Origin: Ischnura elegans
Lineage: Eukaryota; Arthropoda; Insecta; Odonata; Coenagrionidae
Assembly: GCF_921293095.1 (NCBI RefSeq)
Contig: NC_060254.1
Coordinates: 61,302,069-61,366,068 of the forward strand
DNA: 64,000 nt
Direction: 5' to 3'
Of the stretch, positions 47,265-58,010 are shown one piece after another (within the stretch, counting starts at the first letter, position 1; each line of letters opens with the position of its first letter). The notes under the pieces are model-generated. The model saw only the letters and a program-made list of their open reading frames with translations, was not told the origin of the DNA and searched no databases. A program made the position numbers and the translations under genes.

Positions 47265-47755
47265 TGAATATTTCTCCCCAGTAACAACTTCATTTCATAC
47301 CATTCTCACATGAATACCTTACTTTCATTATATGTATTCTGTAGGTATTTCCGCTATTTGTAAAGGCGTATTTTTCACGAGTTTTTTTGCTCATTGGTAC
47401 GCTAGTATGGAGCTCACGCATCGCTCGGATATGCTTTCACATACAATTGAATTTTTTTACCAAACTATCGTATGATATGCTATATAGAGAGAAAAGGTAC
47501 TAATGGCCGTTTAGTATCTCCGAGTGTTCGACCTTGCAGAAATTAATCACCGTGCTGGTGAGTTTGGCTATTCCGGTGGAGAGTCTGGGGTTTGGTCCCG
47601 GCAAGGACTCTCTCCCCCTTCTCGTACATCAACACTATGATTCATTTTGGCAAGGTGAACGAAAATTGGGAATTATTGTACGGAAAATTGAGTATTTTCT
47701 TTCCACATTGCATATTTGATGCCGTAGAGTTCAATTCCTCCTTTTTCCTATTTAT
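47265..47755. other. Unassigned DNA
   Basis: No clear element. A B-box-like 'ggtttggtccc' near 47590 lacks a matching A box and is not called. Confidence 0.4.
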
Positions 47756-47756
47756 G

Positions 47757-48165
47757 GTATGAGAGAGTGAGGAGCCAAGTGGTGAAAGTGATTTTTTCTA
47801 TACATAATGAAGTACAGAAATTGACTTTAAAAATACACAAAAAATTGGTGGCCAAAGGTAACGAGTGAGTATCTCTTCTGTGCTGACATCGAGAGGAAAA
47901 TCAAATTCACTACCAGTGTCGGATCTAATGGCCTGTAGCCCCTTGGGTATCCAATTTACACTAGATAGAATGATAATTTTTGTTCCAACCTCCATTAATG
48001 CTGTGATTTAAACCCCTAATTAGCCTCCCCCTTGTCCCTATCCTGGATCCACCACTGTTCACTACCATATATCTAGTTGATCTCATTTATTTTCTCTAAC
48101 AAATTTCTGTTTCTAACTCTGTTAAAAAAAATAACTTATAGCTTCTCACCCTCTCATATGCAATT
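47757..48165. mobile_element. MITE family D, copy 3, interrupted
   Basis: GTATGAGAGAGTGAGGAGCC at the left end mirrors 'gcttctcaccctctcatat' at the right. Interior blocks match copy 2. A 144-bp hAT MITE with perfect 8-bp TSD (47914-48057) splits the interior. Confidence 0.7.
47906..48065. mobile_element. 144-bp hAT MITE in family D
   Basis: CAGTGTCGGATCTA at 47914 and TGGATCCACCACTG ending at 48057 form imperfect terminal inverted repeats of the familiar CAGTGGCGGATCCAG hAT type. TTCACTAC is perfectly duplicated (47906-47913 and 48058-48065). There is no coding capacity. Confidence 0.85.
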
Positions 48166-48169
48166 TTAT

Positions 48170-49150
48170 TGCATTACAATTTTATAATAATTCACCGGCA
48201 GGCAAACACACAAGAGGTGGCGGGGCATTGAGAAGATGGAGAAGTTTCATTGCTATACAATCATGCCATGAGTTAAGTGTTTATTTATTATTGAAAATCT
48301 ATGCCTTTATTTATAGAGAGCATACACTTGTTCACCGCAGACGAAGTTAAGGCACGACCACCGATGAAAACCAGGAGTGAAGGCAATCACGCTTAGTGAC
48401 CCGAGGCACGAGAACTGAATTAAGACCAACACTACGTCGTGCAAAGCCAAAGGGAGAGAGATGTTCCACCGCTCTTTTTTCTCCCCAAACTTTAAGGGCT
48501 GACGACCTCTTAAGAAGGCCCTTCCCCCACAGCCGTCACCCAACCCAACTCCACCCCCCAAAGCTCTCCCACGACGCAAAGGACAAACTACTGGGAGAGG
48601 TAAGGCGCGTAGAATCTTCTCGCGAGCTCCGGCTACAATGATACGACGAAAAAGAACACTGAGACTGCACTAAGATACAAGTAGGGAAGGCGCCATGTGA
48701 GCAAGTAGCGAGAGAATGGGAAGGGGTAAGACTTGGGAGATTTTTTTTATTTTACTCCAAATGTTTCTCCTATGCAAGAGACTTCATAAAGAAAAAAACA
48801 AACCCCTTAAAGGGTTCTCTCTTTTCGGAGCGCGGGGGTAACGGGGAAGGGGAAAGCAGACAGGGATTCCTCGCACTCCCATCGGTGCACTCTCTGAAAT
48901 TGAGGAAGAGGTGGAGCAGAGAAGTTTGGGTGTAGATGGAAGCAGACGGGACATTGTAAGGAGGAAAGAGTTTGTTCTCTACCGCCATACGTCCTTCCCT
49001 GACCCAGCACCTGTTCTTCCCAGAAGTTAACCTTTACCAAAGCTCCCCTTTGTACCCTGAATCAGGAGCTCTTAATCAGAGGTTCTTAACCAGAGGCACT
49101 TTTGAAGACCGTGTAACTACATTGTGCACTGTTTCGGACCATTCTGGGCG
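48170..49150. other. Unassigned DNA
   Basis: Moderate GC content with no recognised gene or element. Confidence 0.4.
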
Positions 49151-49155
49151 GAATA

Positions 49156-49345
49156 CCTTAAAATAAAATAAAATAAATTTATTTTATTTCATACTTTATT
49201 TAAATAGCGCGACCCAGGTTTCAGCATCTAATGCTACCATCAGGTACAATTCTATGGGTGGCTTGCAAGAGCATTAGATGCTGAAACCCGGGTCGTGCTA
49301 TTTAAAATAAAGTGTGGAATAAAACAAACTAATTTTATTCTATGA
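49156..49345. mobile_element. Hammerhead foldback
   Basis: The arms share 'aaatagcgcgaccc' with 'gggtcgtgctattt', 'ggtttcagcatctaatgct' with its complement, and outer AT-rich text 'aataaatttattttattt'. The left arm carries a hammerhead-like motif on the minus strand (49211-49243). The family differs in sequence from the CCCGAGAAATATTC foldbacks but has the same architecture. Confidence 0.6.
49211..49243 (-). ncRNA. Hammerhead-like motif
   Basis: On the minus strand CTGATGG (one change from CTGATGA, at the critical last A) is followed by stem II AGCAT-TAG-ATGCT, GAA, stem III ACC-TG-GGT and C as the cleavage base. The pairing is clear, but the A-to-G change predicts low or no activity. Confidence 0.5.
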
Positions 49346-49439
49346 TGAAACAATTCCACAAAGTAACACCTGAGACCGTGTCTAATATTAAAAGGAATAC
49401 TTAAATTTTAAATAATAATTGTATACTGATGAAGTCTTC

Positions 49440-49560
49440 TCGGGAAATCAGCCGTGTCAGGATGGACATTGCTGCCAACGTTTCGACGGCCTTCTCTGCC
49501 ATCGTCATCACGCCGAATCGATGACGATGGCAGAGAAGGACGTCGAAACATCGGTAATAC
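49440..49560 (-). ncRNA. Paired hammerhead-like motifs in a foldback
   Basis: The minus strand reads gTGATGA, one spacer C, a 6-bp stem II GATGGC...GCCGTC, then GAAACGTT followed by GGC, within about 49473-49515. The plus strand (49518-49552) carries the mirrored arm with GATGACGATGGCAGAGAAGG and CGTCGAAACATCGG. C3 is replaced by G in the minus copy. The segment also contains the 'cgggaaatcagc' end text related to other foldbacks. Confidence 0.5.
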
Positions 49561-49599
49561 TTCTTGTTCTTCAGTTTACGTGAACCCAAATAATAAAAG

Positions 49600-50400
49600 T
49601 AATAATAATTTTATTTACCCCTTCATTTTGATTTTACAGCTGAATAACAAAGATAACAAAGACAAAAGCTTTAAGTGGTCTCCATGGTCATAGGGCCAGA
49701 ATTGAGCCACCATCAAATAAAAAAATGCATGCAAATAAAAGAAAATAATAGTGCAGTAAATAATACATGAGTGCTTTAAAGAAATAACATAAAAATAAAT
49801 GGTCAATTATTTCTTGTGAGAAAAACTAGTCCTTGGCAAGTCTTAACATTTTATTTGAGGATTTAATTTTTTTTAAGTTTAGCGGGCTGTAAATGAAATA
49901 ACTTTGGCCCCAGGTAAAGAAAACGCTTATATAATGTTAACCTTGGTCTGTTTGTTATTAAAAATGACTCACTCTAAAACGGTACCAACACATAAGCGCC
50001 ATTACTAAGGGCGAAGATATTCCTTAAGGATTTCAAGTTATCCCTAAATAAAGGGACTTACACTTTAAAACCATCCTGATTACATTAATAAATAAACCAG
50101 GGACGAACTAATGACTTTGACTGTTGAAGATTGCGATGTAACCGAGGCATTTGGCAACAGGGCAAACTCGATGCCAATCGCAGCCCTTGGCTTCAGATTT
50201 ATGTAGTTAAAAATGGTGCCTTTTCAACCAAAACATCGCCAGCAATATTGGTTCATATTAGCATCAGCTATCCACGGTTAAAATTTCGCCACACAATGTC
50301 TCTCCACTCTGTGTATCCGTGATTATGAGATAAATCATATTCATAACTTTTCAATGCCATCCATGATAAAAGAACACAACTGGTAATTTACAAACTAAAA
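49600..50400. other. Unassigned DNA
   Basis: No gene or repeat boundary was recognised. Confidence 0.45.
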
Positions 50401-50407
50401 GTGTGAA

Positions 50408-50565
50408 GGAATATTTCTCGGGTTTCCCACCGGGTGTCGTATCGGGTTGTAGTTCCCAACGTTTCCATGACTAAGTCCGTCATCGTCATCAGACGAACTT
50501 AGTCATGGAAACGTTGGGAACTACAACCCGATACGACACCCGGTGGGAAACCCGAGAAATATTCC
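50408..50565. mobile_element. Perfect palindromic foldback, 69-bp arms
   Basis: The left arm 50408-50476 and right arm 50497-50565 are exact reverse complements with only a 20-nt spacer. The ends carry the GGAATATTTCTCGGG / CCCGAGAAATATTCC text shared with foldbacks at 22.0 and 32.3 kb. A complete hammerhead core spans the left arm and the spacer on the minus strand. Perfect arm identity implies a recent origin or gene conversion. Confidence 0.85.
50457..50492 (-). ncRNA. Hammerhead ribozyme motif with complete core
   Basis: The minus strand has CTGATGA (50492-50486), stem II C-ATGAC / GTCAT-G with one bulged G and a 7-nt loop (50485-50466), GAA (50465-50463), palindromic ACGT as stem III (50462-50459), and T (50458) as cleavage base. 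All core bases of CUGANGA...GAA are intact. Stem I is only partly paired within this orientation. A palindromic 4-bp stem III is typical of hammerheads that work as dimers. Confidence 0.65.
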
Positions 50566-50569
50566 TGCA

Positions 50570-52140
50570 GAGCATACGCCGGGAAAAACTCAGATTCTAT
50601 AAAAGCGTGAAAATTACCATTCTTATCATACTTCCACAAATTCGAACGTGAAACGATTTTATACGCTTTCAATGATATTTCTAACGATTTCATTCAAAGT
50701 TGATAGTGTTAATAATGAACAGAGAATAAATGGGTCGTTTTCATCTCACACCTACACAGAATATTTTTGAAAAAAGCGTTTTCGACACAAATATCAGTAA
50801 TTTTTGTTCGTACTGGTATCAGCTACCCAAGGTTAAAACTTCGTTGCATAATTTTTTTTTCCACACGGTATTAAGAAGGGGGTGGAAAGACATGCCAAAG
50901 ACTTTTCACGTGCGTGTGAGTTCCAAATAAAAAGACGCATGGATGGTTAAAGTTTGGGGTGGGATAGGGTCGTCGGCTCGGACGCCGAACCGATTTAGCG
51001 TCGAGAGATGGCTCCACTCTGTCAGCCCATCGCGAGACGCCGCGGAGGTTTCGGTTTAAGAGGCCTTTGTGGAGATCCTCTTCCAGACAAAGCGGGCAAG
51101 GAATTATTTTATTCGTCACGACAATTCCATCGCGTTCTTTATCACGTCTCATTGATATTTTCCCCTTACAGAAGGAATGAAGAATCAAATACATGTATTC
51201 CGAATGCTATTATGAATTAATAATAATGATAAATTTACTACTTCAAATTCCGTATGACATTAATAACCAAAATTAAAGAACTTCAGTGGTTAAAACAACA
51301 GTTTGGAAGCTAGTATCCTTAAATTTAATGCAGTGTTAGTCACACCAAAAATTATTGTTTTATACATAAGAAATATATATCACTTATTGTGACACGTGTG
51401 CAAAAAAGAAACATATTATGAGAAAACAATTAGATACAAGAAGATTGAAAATCGAGAGCATAAAAGATTTCATTGGTTACATGTTCGTTTCAGGGACTAA
51501 ACAATAGACAAAAATATTCATTTTAGAAAATATATCTTATTCCTTCAAACAAAAAATATGTAGAAAATATATTATGTAAAATTCCTAGATAATGACGTAA
51601 TATTAAGATAAAATTAATATTTAGATAAGATTAAGATATATATCAATACAATAGGGAAACGTTTGTTTTACACCACAATCGAAGGTATCAAGTTCAAATT
51701 AACTCCAGCCTCCTACTCCTATCCCAAATATTTGTTTTTCGTGACATATTAAGGAGAATTTGTCTATTTATGGAATTTAATAATTATACTTTTGAAAAAA
51801 TGGCAAATGAAAAATTTCCAAGTTTTAGGCGCAAGTAAATTGGGATGAGGGTCTTTGCAAAATTCTCTGGAAATTCAAGATATAGCTTTGCTTTTGATAT
51901 AATATTAAGTGGTGAAAAGAGATCGGCCGACATCGAGTTATGCGTACTGATCCCTTTATAATATGTAGTTATGGTTGACCGGAACATGGTACGGCCAAAA
52001 CCTTAGCTGGAGAATGCTAGTAAGTTACATTAAGTAAAAGTAGTTCAGTAGTTCAGAATGAAGTTTCGTTTTGCCCATGATCTTAAACTCAAGGATTACT
52101 TAATTCGAAATGACATGTAAAATCGTTTTTTTTTTCTATT
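50570..52140. other. Unassigned AT-rich DNA
   Basis: No gene, RNA or element boundary was recognised. Confidence 0.45.
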
Positions 52141-52145
52141 AGAAG

Positions 52146-52493
52146 CAGGGGTGGAAGTAGGAGTTTTGTCGGGGGGGTCAATGTTCAGTCTGCAGCCCCC
52201 CTTCCCTTATCACCCTTCGCTCCCTTCTTCCCCCCCCCCCCACAATGACATTCGGATATATTACCTATATCCGTAAGCTATTTTTTAGATGCGGCAGTTG
52301 AAATTATGTAACATATGTTAGCTATTAAAGAGTTTAATAATGTTATTGTTTAGAAAATTAGAAATAATAACGATTGTTAAATAATTTAGTAAGAAAAATT
52401 AGATTAATTTATAAAAATAAACTTTTTACGCCCCCTAAATTCTGCTGCCCGGGGCACGTGCCCCCTTGCCCCGCCCTAGTTCTGGACCTGACT
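52146..52493. mobile_element. hAT-like MITE with G/C-rich ends
   Basis: CAGGGGTGGAAGTAGGA...GGGGGGG at the left is an imperfect inverse of 'ggcacgtgcccccttgcccc...ttctggacctg' at the right. Flanking 8-mers attagaag and actataag match in 6 of 8. Similar ends are seen at 63.14-63.42 kb and, more distantly, in family F. A run of 13 C lies near 52230. Confidence 0.5.
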
Positions 52494-52639
52494 ATAAGGC
52501 TTCATAGCCCTCAAAATACTAAGCATCAAAGCTTTCCCATATGGATTTGGACGTGTGATGACTATAACTCACTATGTAACACCTTTCAGAAGTGTACCAC
52601 CCTATGCGCAGACACCTATTTCCTCTTGGGTCCACCACC

Positions 52640-52965
52640 TTCCCATTGGCATCAATTTCTCATAGTCAGCGGTTCTCCCAAGCTGCTAGGCGGTGACGTC
52701 GTTTGCCAGGTGCTACGGCGCGGAAGATATATGTTCTTCTTCCCGCCCGGAAACAATATGGCTCCCTCGGAAATAGACGCCACGGCGGCGGCGCGTCGGT
52801 CGCCTATGCCGCCGCGCGGGCTGTTATCTATGGCGGCTAGAGGGGGCGTTTGGGTGAGAGACATTGGGAAGACGCCTTCCCCCTCTCCGGTGGTGATGTT
52901 GCACAGGAGACTGCACGCGTGCCCGCGAGGAACGAAGGCATTCGGGGGGACGAAAGGATGGGGAG
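52640..52965. other. GC- and CpG-rich island
   Basis: A strongly GC-rich segment containing repeated 'ggcggc' and 'ctatggcggc' text. The longest open frame of the window (199 codons, 52374-52973) runs through it, but its protein is low in recognisable pattern and spans the MITE boundary upstream, so it is not called as a gene. A promoter or untranslated first exon is possible. Confidence 0.35.
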
Positions 52966-53209
52966 TTTGGTGAACCGTTGGTGTGCGTACGTGACGATCA
53001 TCAGCGCTTTGTATGTAACTCGTAGTATACCAGTAGAGGACGCCCGGAAATCACGTGGTGTGTTTCAGGCTCCCTTTGTATATTTCTTCCCCAGTATTGG
53101 TAAAAAGGCCTGGAAAAAGTAACTGGGCTCAATTACAGTTACTTCGCATAAAACGCTTGTACAACTTACCGATTTTAAAAAAGTAATCAGTAAAATTACA
53201 GTTACAATT

Positions 53210-53690
53210 TTGGGGGTGAGAAGCCAACGAGTACAAGTGACTTTTCTTCTGTTTAGAGCAGAGTTAGGCACAGAAATTTGGTGAAAAATAAACGAAATAA
53301 ACTGGATATTTAGTACTGCGATTGATTTTCCACTCGAGCATAGAGCAGAAGCGATAAAATAAGAGAGAAGCGATAAATTAAGAGAGACGTTTTGCCGAAC
53401 GGATAGACATGGGAATTCGTTTTTCCCCCGAATCATAAAGGACTTTAATACACGCTAGTCCCAACTTCGTTAGAGCACTTTTTTTTTTGCTGTAAACGGC
53501 TGGTGTCCTAACACACCCTGCCACACGCCCTTTAGGCGGCTTGCGGGGTATTATGTAGATGTAGAGACTTACTCATATCCTTCGGTTACCAAGTCTTCAT
53601 ACATTTCTTTTGCCAATTTCTGTACCAAACTCTGTTTACAAAGAAAATTACTTGTACCCCTTGGCTTCTCACCCCCTCAATTGCAATTGC
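53210..53690. mobile_element. MITE family D, copy 4, interrupted by LINE
   Basis: GGGGGTGAGAAGCC...GAGTACAAGTGA at the left mirrors 'cacttgta/ccccttggcttctcacccc' at the right. Interior text matches copy 2 on both sides of an insertion at about 53350-53568. Confidence 0.7.
53350..53568 (+). repeat. Truncated LINE 3' end (RTE-like)
   Basis: The segment absent from other family D copies reads like an RTE-type LINE end: 'gaacggatagacatggga', 'gtgtcctaacaca.cctgccac', 'ggcggcttgcggggtat' and a terminal 'tatgtagatgtag' repeat. The clade call relies on remembered similarity of such tails in arthropods and is tentative. No coding part is readable. Confidence 0.45.
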
Positions 53691-54679
53691 TTCTTGTAAG
53701 ATTTCCCACTATAGAGACCACCTGGCAGCTGTCGAATATTGCAGGGAAATGTGGAATAATTGAGCCATAGAAATTACTAAAGTTGCAATTTCACTTGCGA
53801 TACGTACAATTATAACTGCTGTAACACCACAAGGGTCACATCTATACCCATCATGTGTAGGCTACAGCCAGGGCTGTGCAGTATTTCAAATAAAATTATT
53901 TAAAAACACATATTTGAAATTTTAAAACATAAGTATTTGGTATTTCAAAAACATGACCTGAAATTATCTAGTATTTTGTATTTCAAATACAGATTTTCTG
54001 GTGTTTCCCCATTCTAAAATAAAAAATACATTTGTAAAACACTTTTGACGTAGCTCTGATAGCACTTCTGTAATATTATGATTCAGAGATTACTTACAAT
54101 TAGTTTTCGTTAGAATCGTTTGCTTCATGTTTGAAACTACCCTTAACGTGCCAAGGCAGGTTTATTTTTTTTAAGATCCCTTAGTTTCCATGCAAATGTA
54201 TTTTGTAGTTTAAAATGCATTTAAAAATGCTATTTTGTTGTTTGTTTTTTCAAATACCCAAGTCAAAGGTATTTTGTAGTGATGGGTCGGTTCGATTCCT
54301 CGATTCTTCGATTCCTCGATTCTCGGCCAAGAACCGGAATCGAAAACGAGTACTTGCCAAGGCGAAAAATCGATTCCGATTCCAGCAGTACTTCAAACAA
54401 CAAAATATACGACCGCATTTCCAATAGTCATTTGAATTTTCGCGCCACGTAATCGTAATAACAAAACACACATCTTCTTGGGATGTGCGAGTACTCGAAA
54501 ATTCAAGTCGATCGAGTAGTTGGTACTCGACTCGAGCGTTTCGAGTAGCATGTCGAGTCGAGTAGTTAAGGTTACAGAGCTTTCGAGGCTAGTAGGTCCA
54601 GCAATCTGCCGACAGGAAGCGCTATGATGAAACTCATGTAATAGTGCAGTTTTTAAAGCCGATAAGTCATTCTAATGCC

Positions 54680-54970
54680 TTGGCCTGGTAGTTTCAGCTT
54701 GCCGAATACACTATTGTTGTTGTCGACGTGGGCGCCGAATACCTTTGCGCCAGCCGCGGCGGCCGATCGTCTTCCTACCCCGCGCACACTGGGGGGTGTT
54801 TCAGAGTCTCCCTTTCCGAGCGGATCGGGAGACTTGACGCGGATTCTGCGTCACTTACTATCGGCCAGGCAATCCGTGCGTTTCAGAGCGGCTTCCTATC
54901 GACTCAAGGCCGGCTTTCCTATCGGATAGAAGTCGAGTGGGCTAGAGGTGCCGGAAACTCATTCCGGTGG
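54680..54970. other. GC-rich patch inside the inner hAT element
   Basis: It shares an exact 20-bp block (54791-54810) in inverted orientation with 58050-58069, and a second weaker block ('gccggaaac.tcattccg') with 58012-58045 in the same relative order. The two patches are therefore related inverted segments within one transposon, the second shorter by about 140 bp. It may be a subterminal or promoter region of the element. Confidence 0.5.
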
Positions 54971-55449
54971 CGAGTGGAGATATGTTATATTGCTGTTTTT
55001 TATTAAGTATTTGGCTATAATAAAATCATACCACTTTATTTCATGAGTGCTGATATATGTGGATATTCTGATAGAGTAATATAAGTGCAAGTGACTTTAA
55101 TTCTCGTGTAAATTAGGCGATAAATAGGCAGACTGTATCACTGACGGTACAAGTTCGTTTGCGTTGTTATTTGGACGAGTAATTTGGCAAAAAGAACGTG
55201 AAACAAGTTGGAATGCATGGCGTAATGACTTACAAATATGCAGGTAGCATAATGCATTGAATACGTGTCCGTGGGTTAGGAAGTATAACAATTTGTATAG
55301 TTTGTAATGATTGTGTGTGACTTGGCATCGTAGTCACATCGAATTTAGACGTGGATATGTACCTAATTCAGTTGATTCCATGGTACATGGTTTCAGTACA
55401 TTCCATGTACATTCTAAATATTCATTTTAATATGAAATATTAGTTCAAG

Positions 55450-55500
55450 CATAACGGGAATAGCCACGATAACAACTATACCGAAGCTCCCTCATACCAT
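55450..55500 (-). repeat. SINE S2 tail fragment
   Basis: On the minus strand, 'atagttgttatcgtggcta' and 'ttcccg' match the S2 tail at 15.64 and 40.05 kb. Confidence 0.45.
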
Positions 55501-55542
55501 CCTTTTATGTATAGGTTACAAATTTCACATCTAAATCAACAA

Positions 55543-55625
55543 TTGACGGTGGCGCAGCGGGTTAAGGCAGCATGCCGCGAGGCTAAAATTATGGGTTCGA
55601 TTCCATTGTGCAGCAATAATTTTTT
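55543..55625 (+). repeat. tRNA-derived SINE head
   Basis: A-box-like TGGCGCAGCGGGTTAAGG and perfect B box GGTTCGATTCC occur at tRNA spacing, followed by a T-rich tail. The acceptor stem does not close well, so a working tRNA gene is unlikely. It sits inside the 5.6-kb hAT element and so is either cargo or a later insertion. Confidence 0.65.
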
Positions 55626-55749
55626 TTCTTTGTGGAATTTTCGCTCACTGAAATATAATTTAGAATATGTATTACAAGGTGCATCAATAGCAACAATTTG
55701 TCATTTTCGTACCAAATAAAATGGTGTTATAAAAATAACCGAGAACGTG

Positions 55750-58010
55750 CAAAACAGATAACAAAATTATTTTGCGTTATTTTATCGTACATAACTCGAA
55801 CCATTACTATTAATGGACACTATTCAACCTAATGTAATCGCTGTATTTTCTTCCAGCGTACCTCCACTTTCACGGGAAATTTGTAAGACGTTTACGGCAT
55901 ATCATGAAGGCCATAACATCATTTATGATGATCAATATTCATATTTAATTGAGATACTGAATGAAAATACGACAATTTGGTTAAACAATTGAGTAAGTAA
56001 ACCATATGTTGTTGGAAAAAATTATGGATTTCGTGACTGCCTGTAGTTTAGTTCTTAAGAACAATCAACTATGCTCTCACGAGAATGACAGAGCAAACTC
56101 GTTCAAAATTTTCCTTCATTCCCGTAATTTGCTCAAAACGACAGGGTATTACGTTAAAAAAAAGTACATACGAACAATTCTTAAATAATTTTACCCGGCA
56201 ACAGCGTCAATTATGTGACACTGTATCAATTAGCACTTATTTATGCCCGTACATACCTTTCGCCTCCCTTGTGAAGTATCAAATCTTGCGGGAGGTTATT
56301 TTCGCTGCTCACTTGTCTCTTGAAAATTATGACGTTTTCTCGTTTCCCGGAGGAGGATGACTGTTGACGTCATACCAAAAGCGGAACGCTTTCCGATAGC
56401 AAGGGGGCGACAGAACTGCGATATATCGTATAGAAAACCTCTTTCGATTCGATTTTTCCGGAGCCCCAGTGGTCCAACGGCCTACCCAACATAGAGGCGC
56501 TGGTGTAGCCTGTTTTTCTGAGCAGTAATGAACTGGGGGCTGCCATATTGAATCTCGATGTAAACAAACGTGATATTGAGGCTTACTCATTAGTGTTAAC
56601 TGCAGACTTTTTTTTATTGCTTACAGTGTCCCTTACGATTTTGGAATGTGCTCGATGAAGGATACGAGTCTCAATGATCTTGGTTATTGCTAAATTGCGT
56701 GGGTATGAAATGTATTTGGTGATGAAAATGTGAGTAATTCTGTTTCCTTCATTATTCCATTTTGATTTCAACCTGTGATTAGCTAACCTTTTCTCATGTT
56801 TTCAAAATTTTATGGTGTCTTGTATTCCTTATATTTCAATATGTTTTTCATTGTACTTGCAGTTTTTCTAGTGTTCAAACTACTCATTTATCGCTAGTGC
56901 TATGCTTTCGTTTGTTTAATGCTAATCATTTTGTTGGTTATGTATGTAATTTGCTATTTCAACTCTGTCCTTTCAACTGTTTAATTGTCATTAATTGAGC
57001 ATTATTCATTAAGTGTTCTACGATGTTTACATTTCTTAAAACTTTAATCTCTTTCATTTTGAAGTAAGAACTTAATTTCTACTACATTGGTATAAAATAT
57101 TCTTCACTTTTCTCGTTTTCTACTTTTGGAATACTTTCTTTCGTACAAGTGATGGATATTAACTTATAAGAACCTTTCATTTTAAGACTCCTCTGCCAAG
57201 ATATGTTGTATATCTTAATGGGTACTCATCATGAACAACTTCCTACGAAATAATGTCCTCCTTTCATAATTAAATAATTATCTTCCATGAAATGATATCC
57301 AAACTTGCATGATTATTTCTAGTGAAGTATTGTTATGGTCTATGGTTTCAGGATTAGCATTATTTTCCCTGTACCAGAGCTATTGCAAGATACATCTACC
57401 TCAAGGAAAATTGGGTCACCCTCTTTGTCTGTGAAGTGTTTACTTAAGTAATGGAATCTTTCTCCTATTACGCAAAGGCTGCTCATCTCATGTTGTCATT
57501 GATATTTGTTGCTTGTGCATCTCATGTGCTTGTAGAATGGTTAACTTCGTCAGATTTCATCTCTAATATGTCATATTGAAATTGTTATATTTCTTTTGCC
57601 AGTTATTGTATCAATAAATACTAATGTCCACGGAAGTAAGTTTCCGAGATCATTATTCTTACCAACCACCAGATCGCCAGTTGACTTTGTACATTAATCT
57701 TGTATTATGGTTACTGCTTTAGTAACCTGGGGAAGTTCTTCAGAAAGATTTTCCTACATTCACTGCTTTTAAGTTTCTCGCAATTGCAGTATCATTATTA
57801 GGCCTGAATAGCACGCTCTATCGTGACGCGTAAAAAAAATTGAAACACACGCCGAGATGTGCATTCAAACTTCGCGGCAGCATTGGACCACTGGCATAGA
57901 TGGCACTGATGTATCAAAACCTATACGCATTATCCTTATGGGTATGTCGCCCCCTTGCCGATAGTATGTGTGAAACGCACGGAAGACGAGCGTAGGATAG
58001 GTTCCCGATC
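55750..58010. other. Interior of inner hAT, unassigned
   Basis: AT-rich DNA with only short frames. A patch at about 56375-56430 resembles the complement of 57940-57985 ('gcaagggggcgac'), adding to the evidence of inverted internal duplication. No transposase motif was found. Confidence 0.4.

Noticed and set aside
47534..47600. B-box-like sequence suggesting a SINE
   Set aside because: There is no matching A box at the right distance and no related copy in the window.
52374..52973. Longest open frame, 199 codons
   Set aside because: It starts inside a MITE and continues through a GC-rich island where stops are rare. The protein shows no recognisable domain or motif.
54477..54570. A further hAT terminus (GGGATGTGCGAGTACTCG)
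   Set aside because: The start looks like a hAT end, but no inverse partner or target duplication was found, so it is left as part of the inner element.
55543..55625. Possible tRNA gene with a perfect B box
   Set aside because: Acceptor and anticodon stems do not close convincingly, and the context inside a transposon favours a SINE head.
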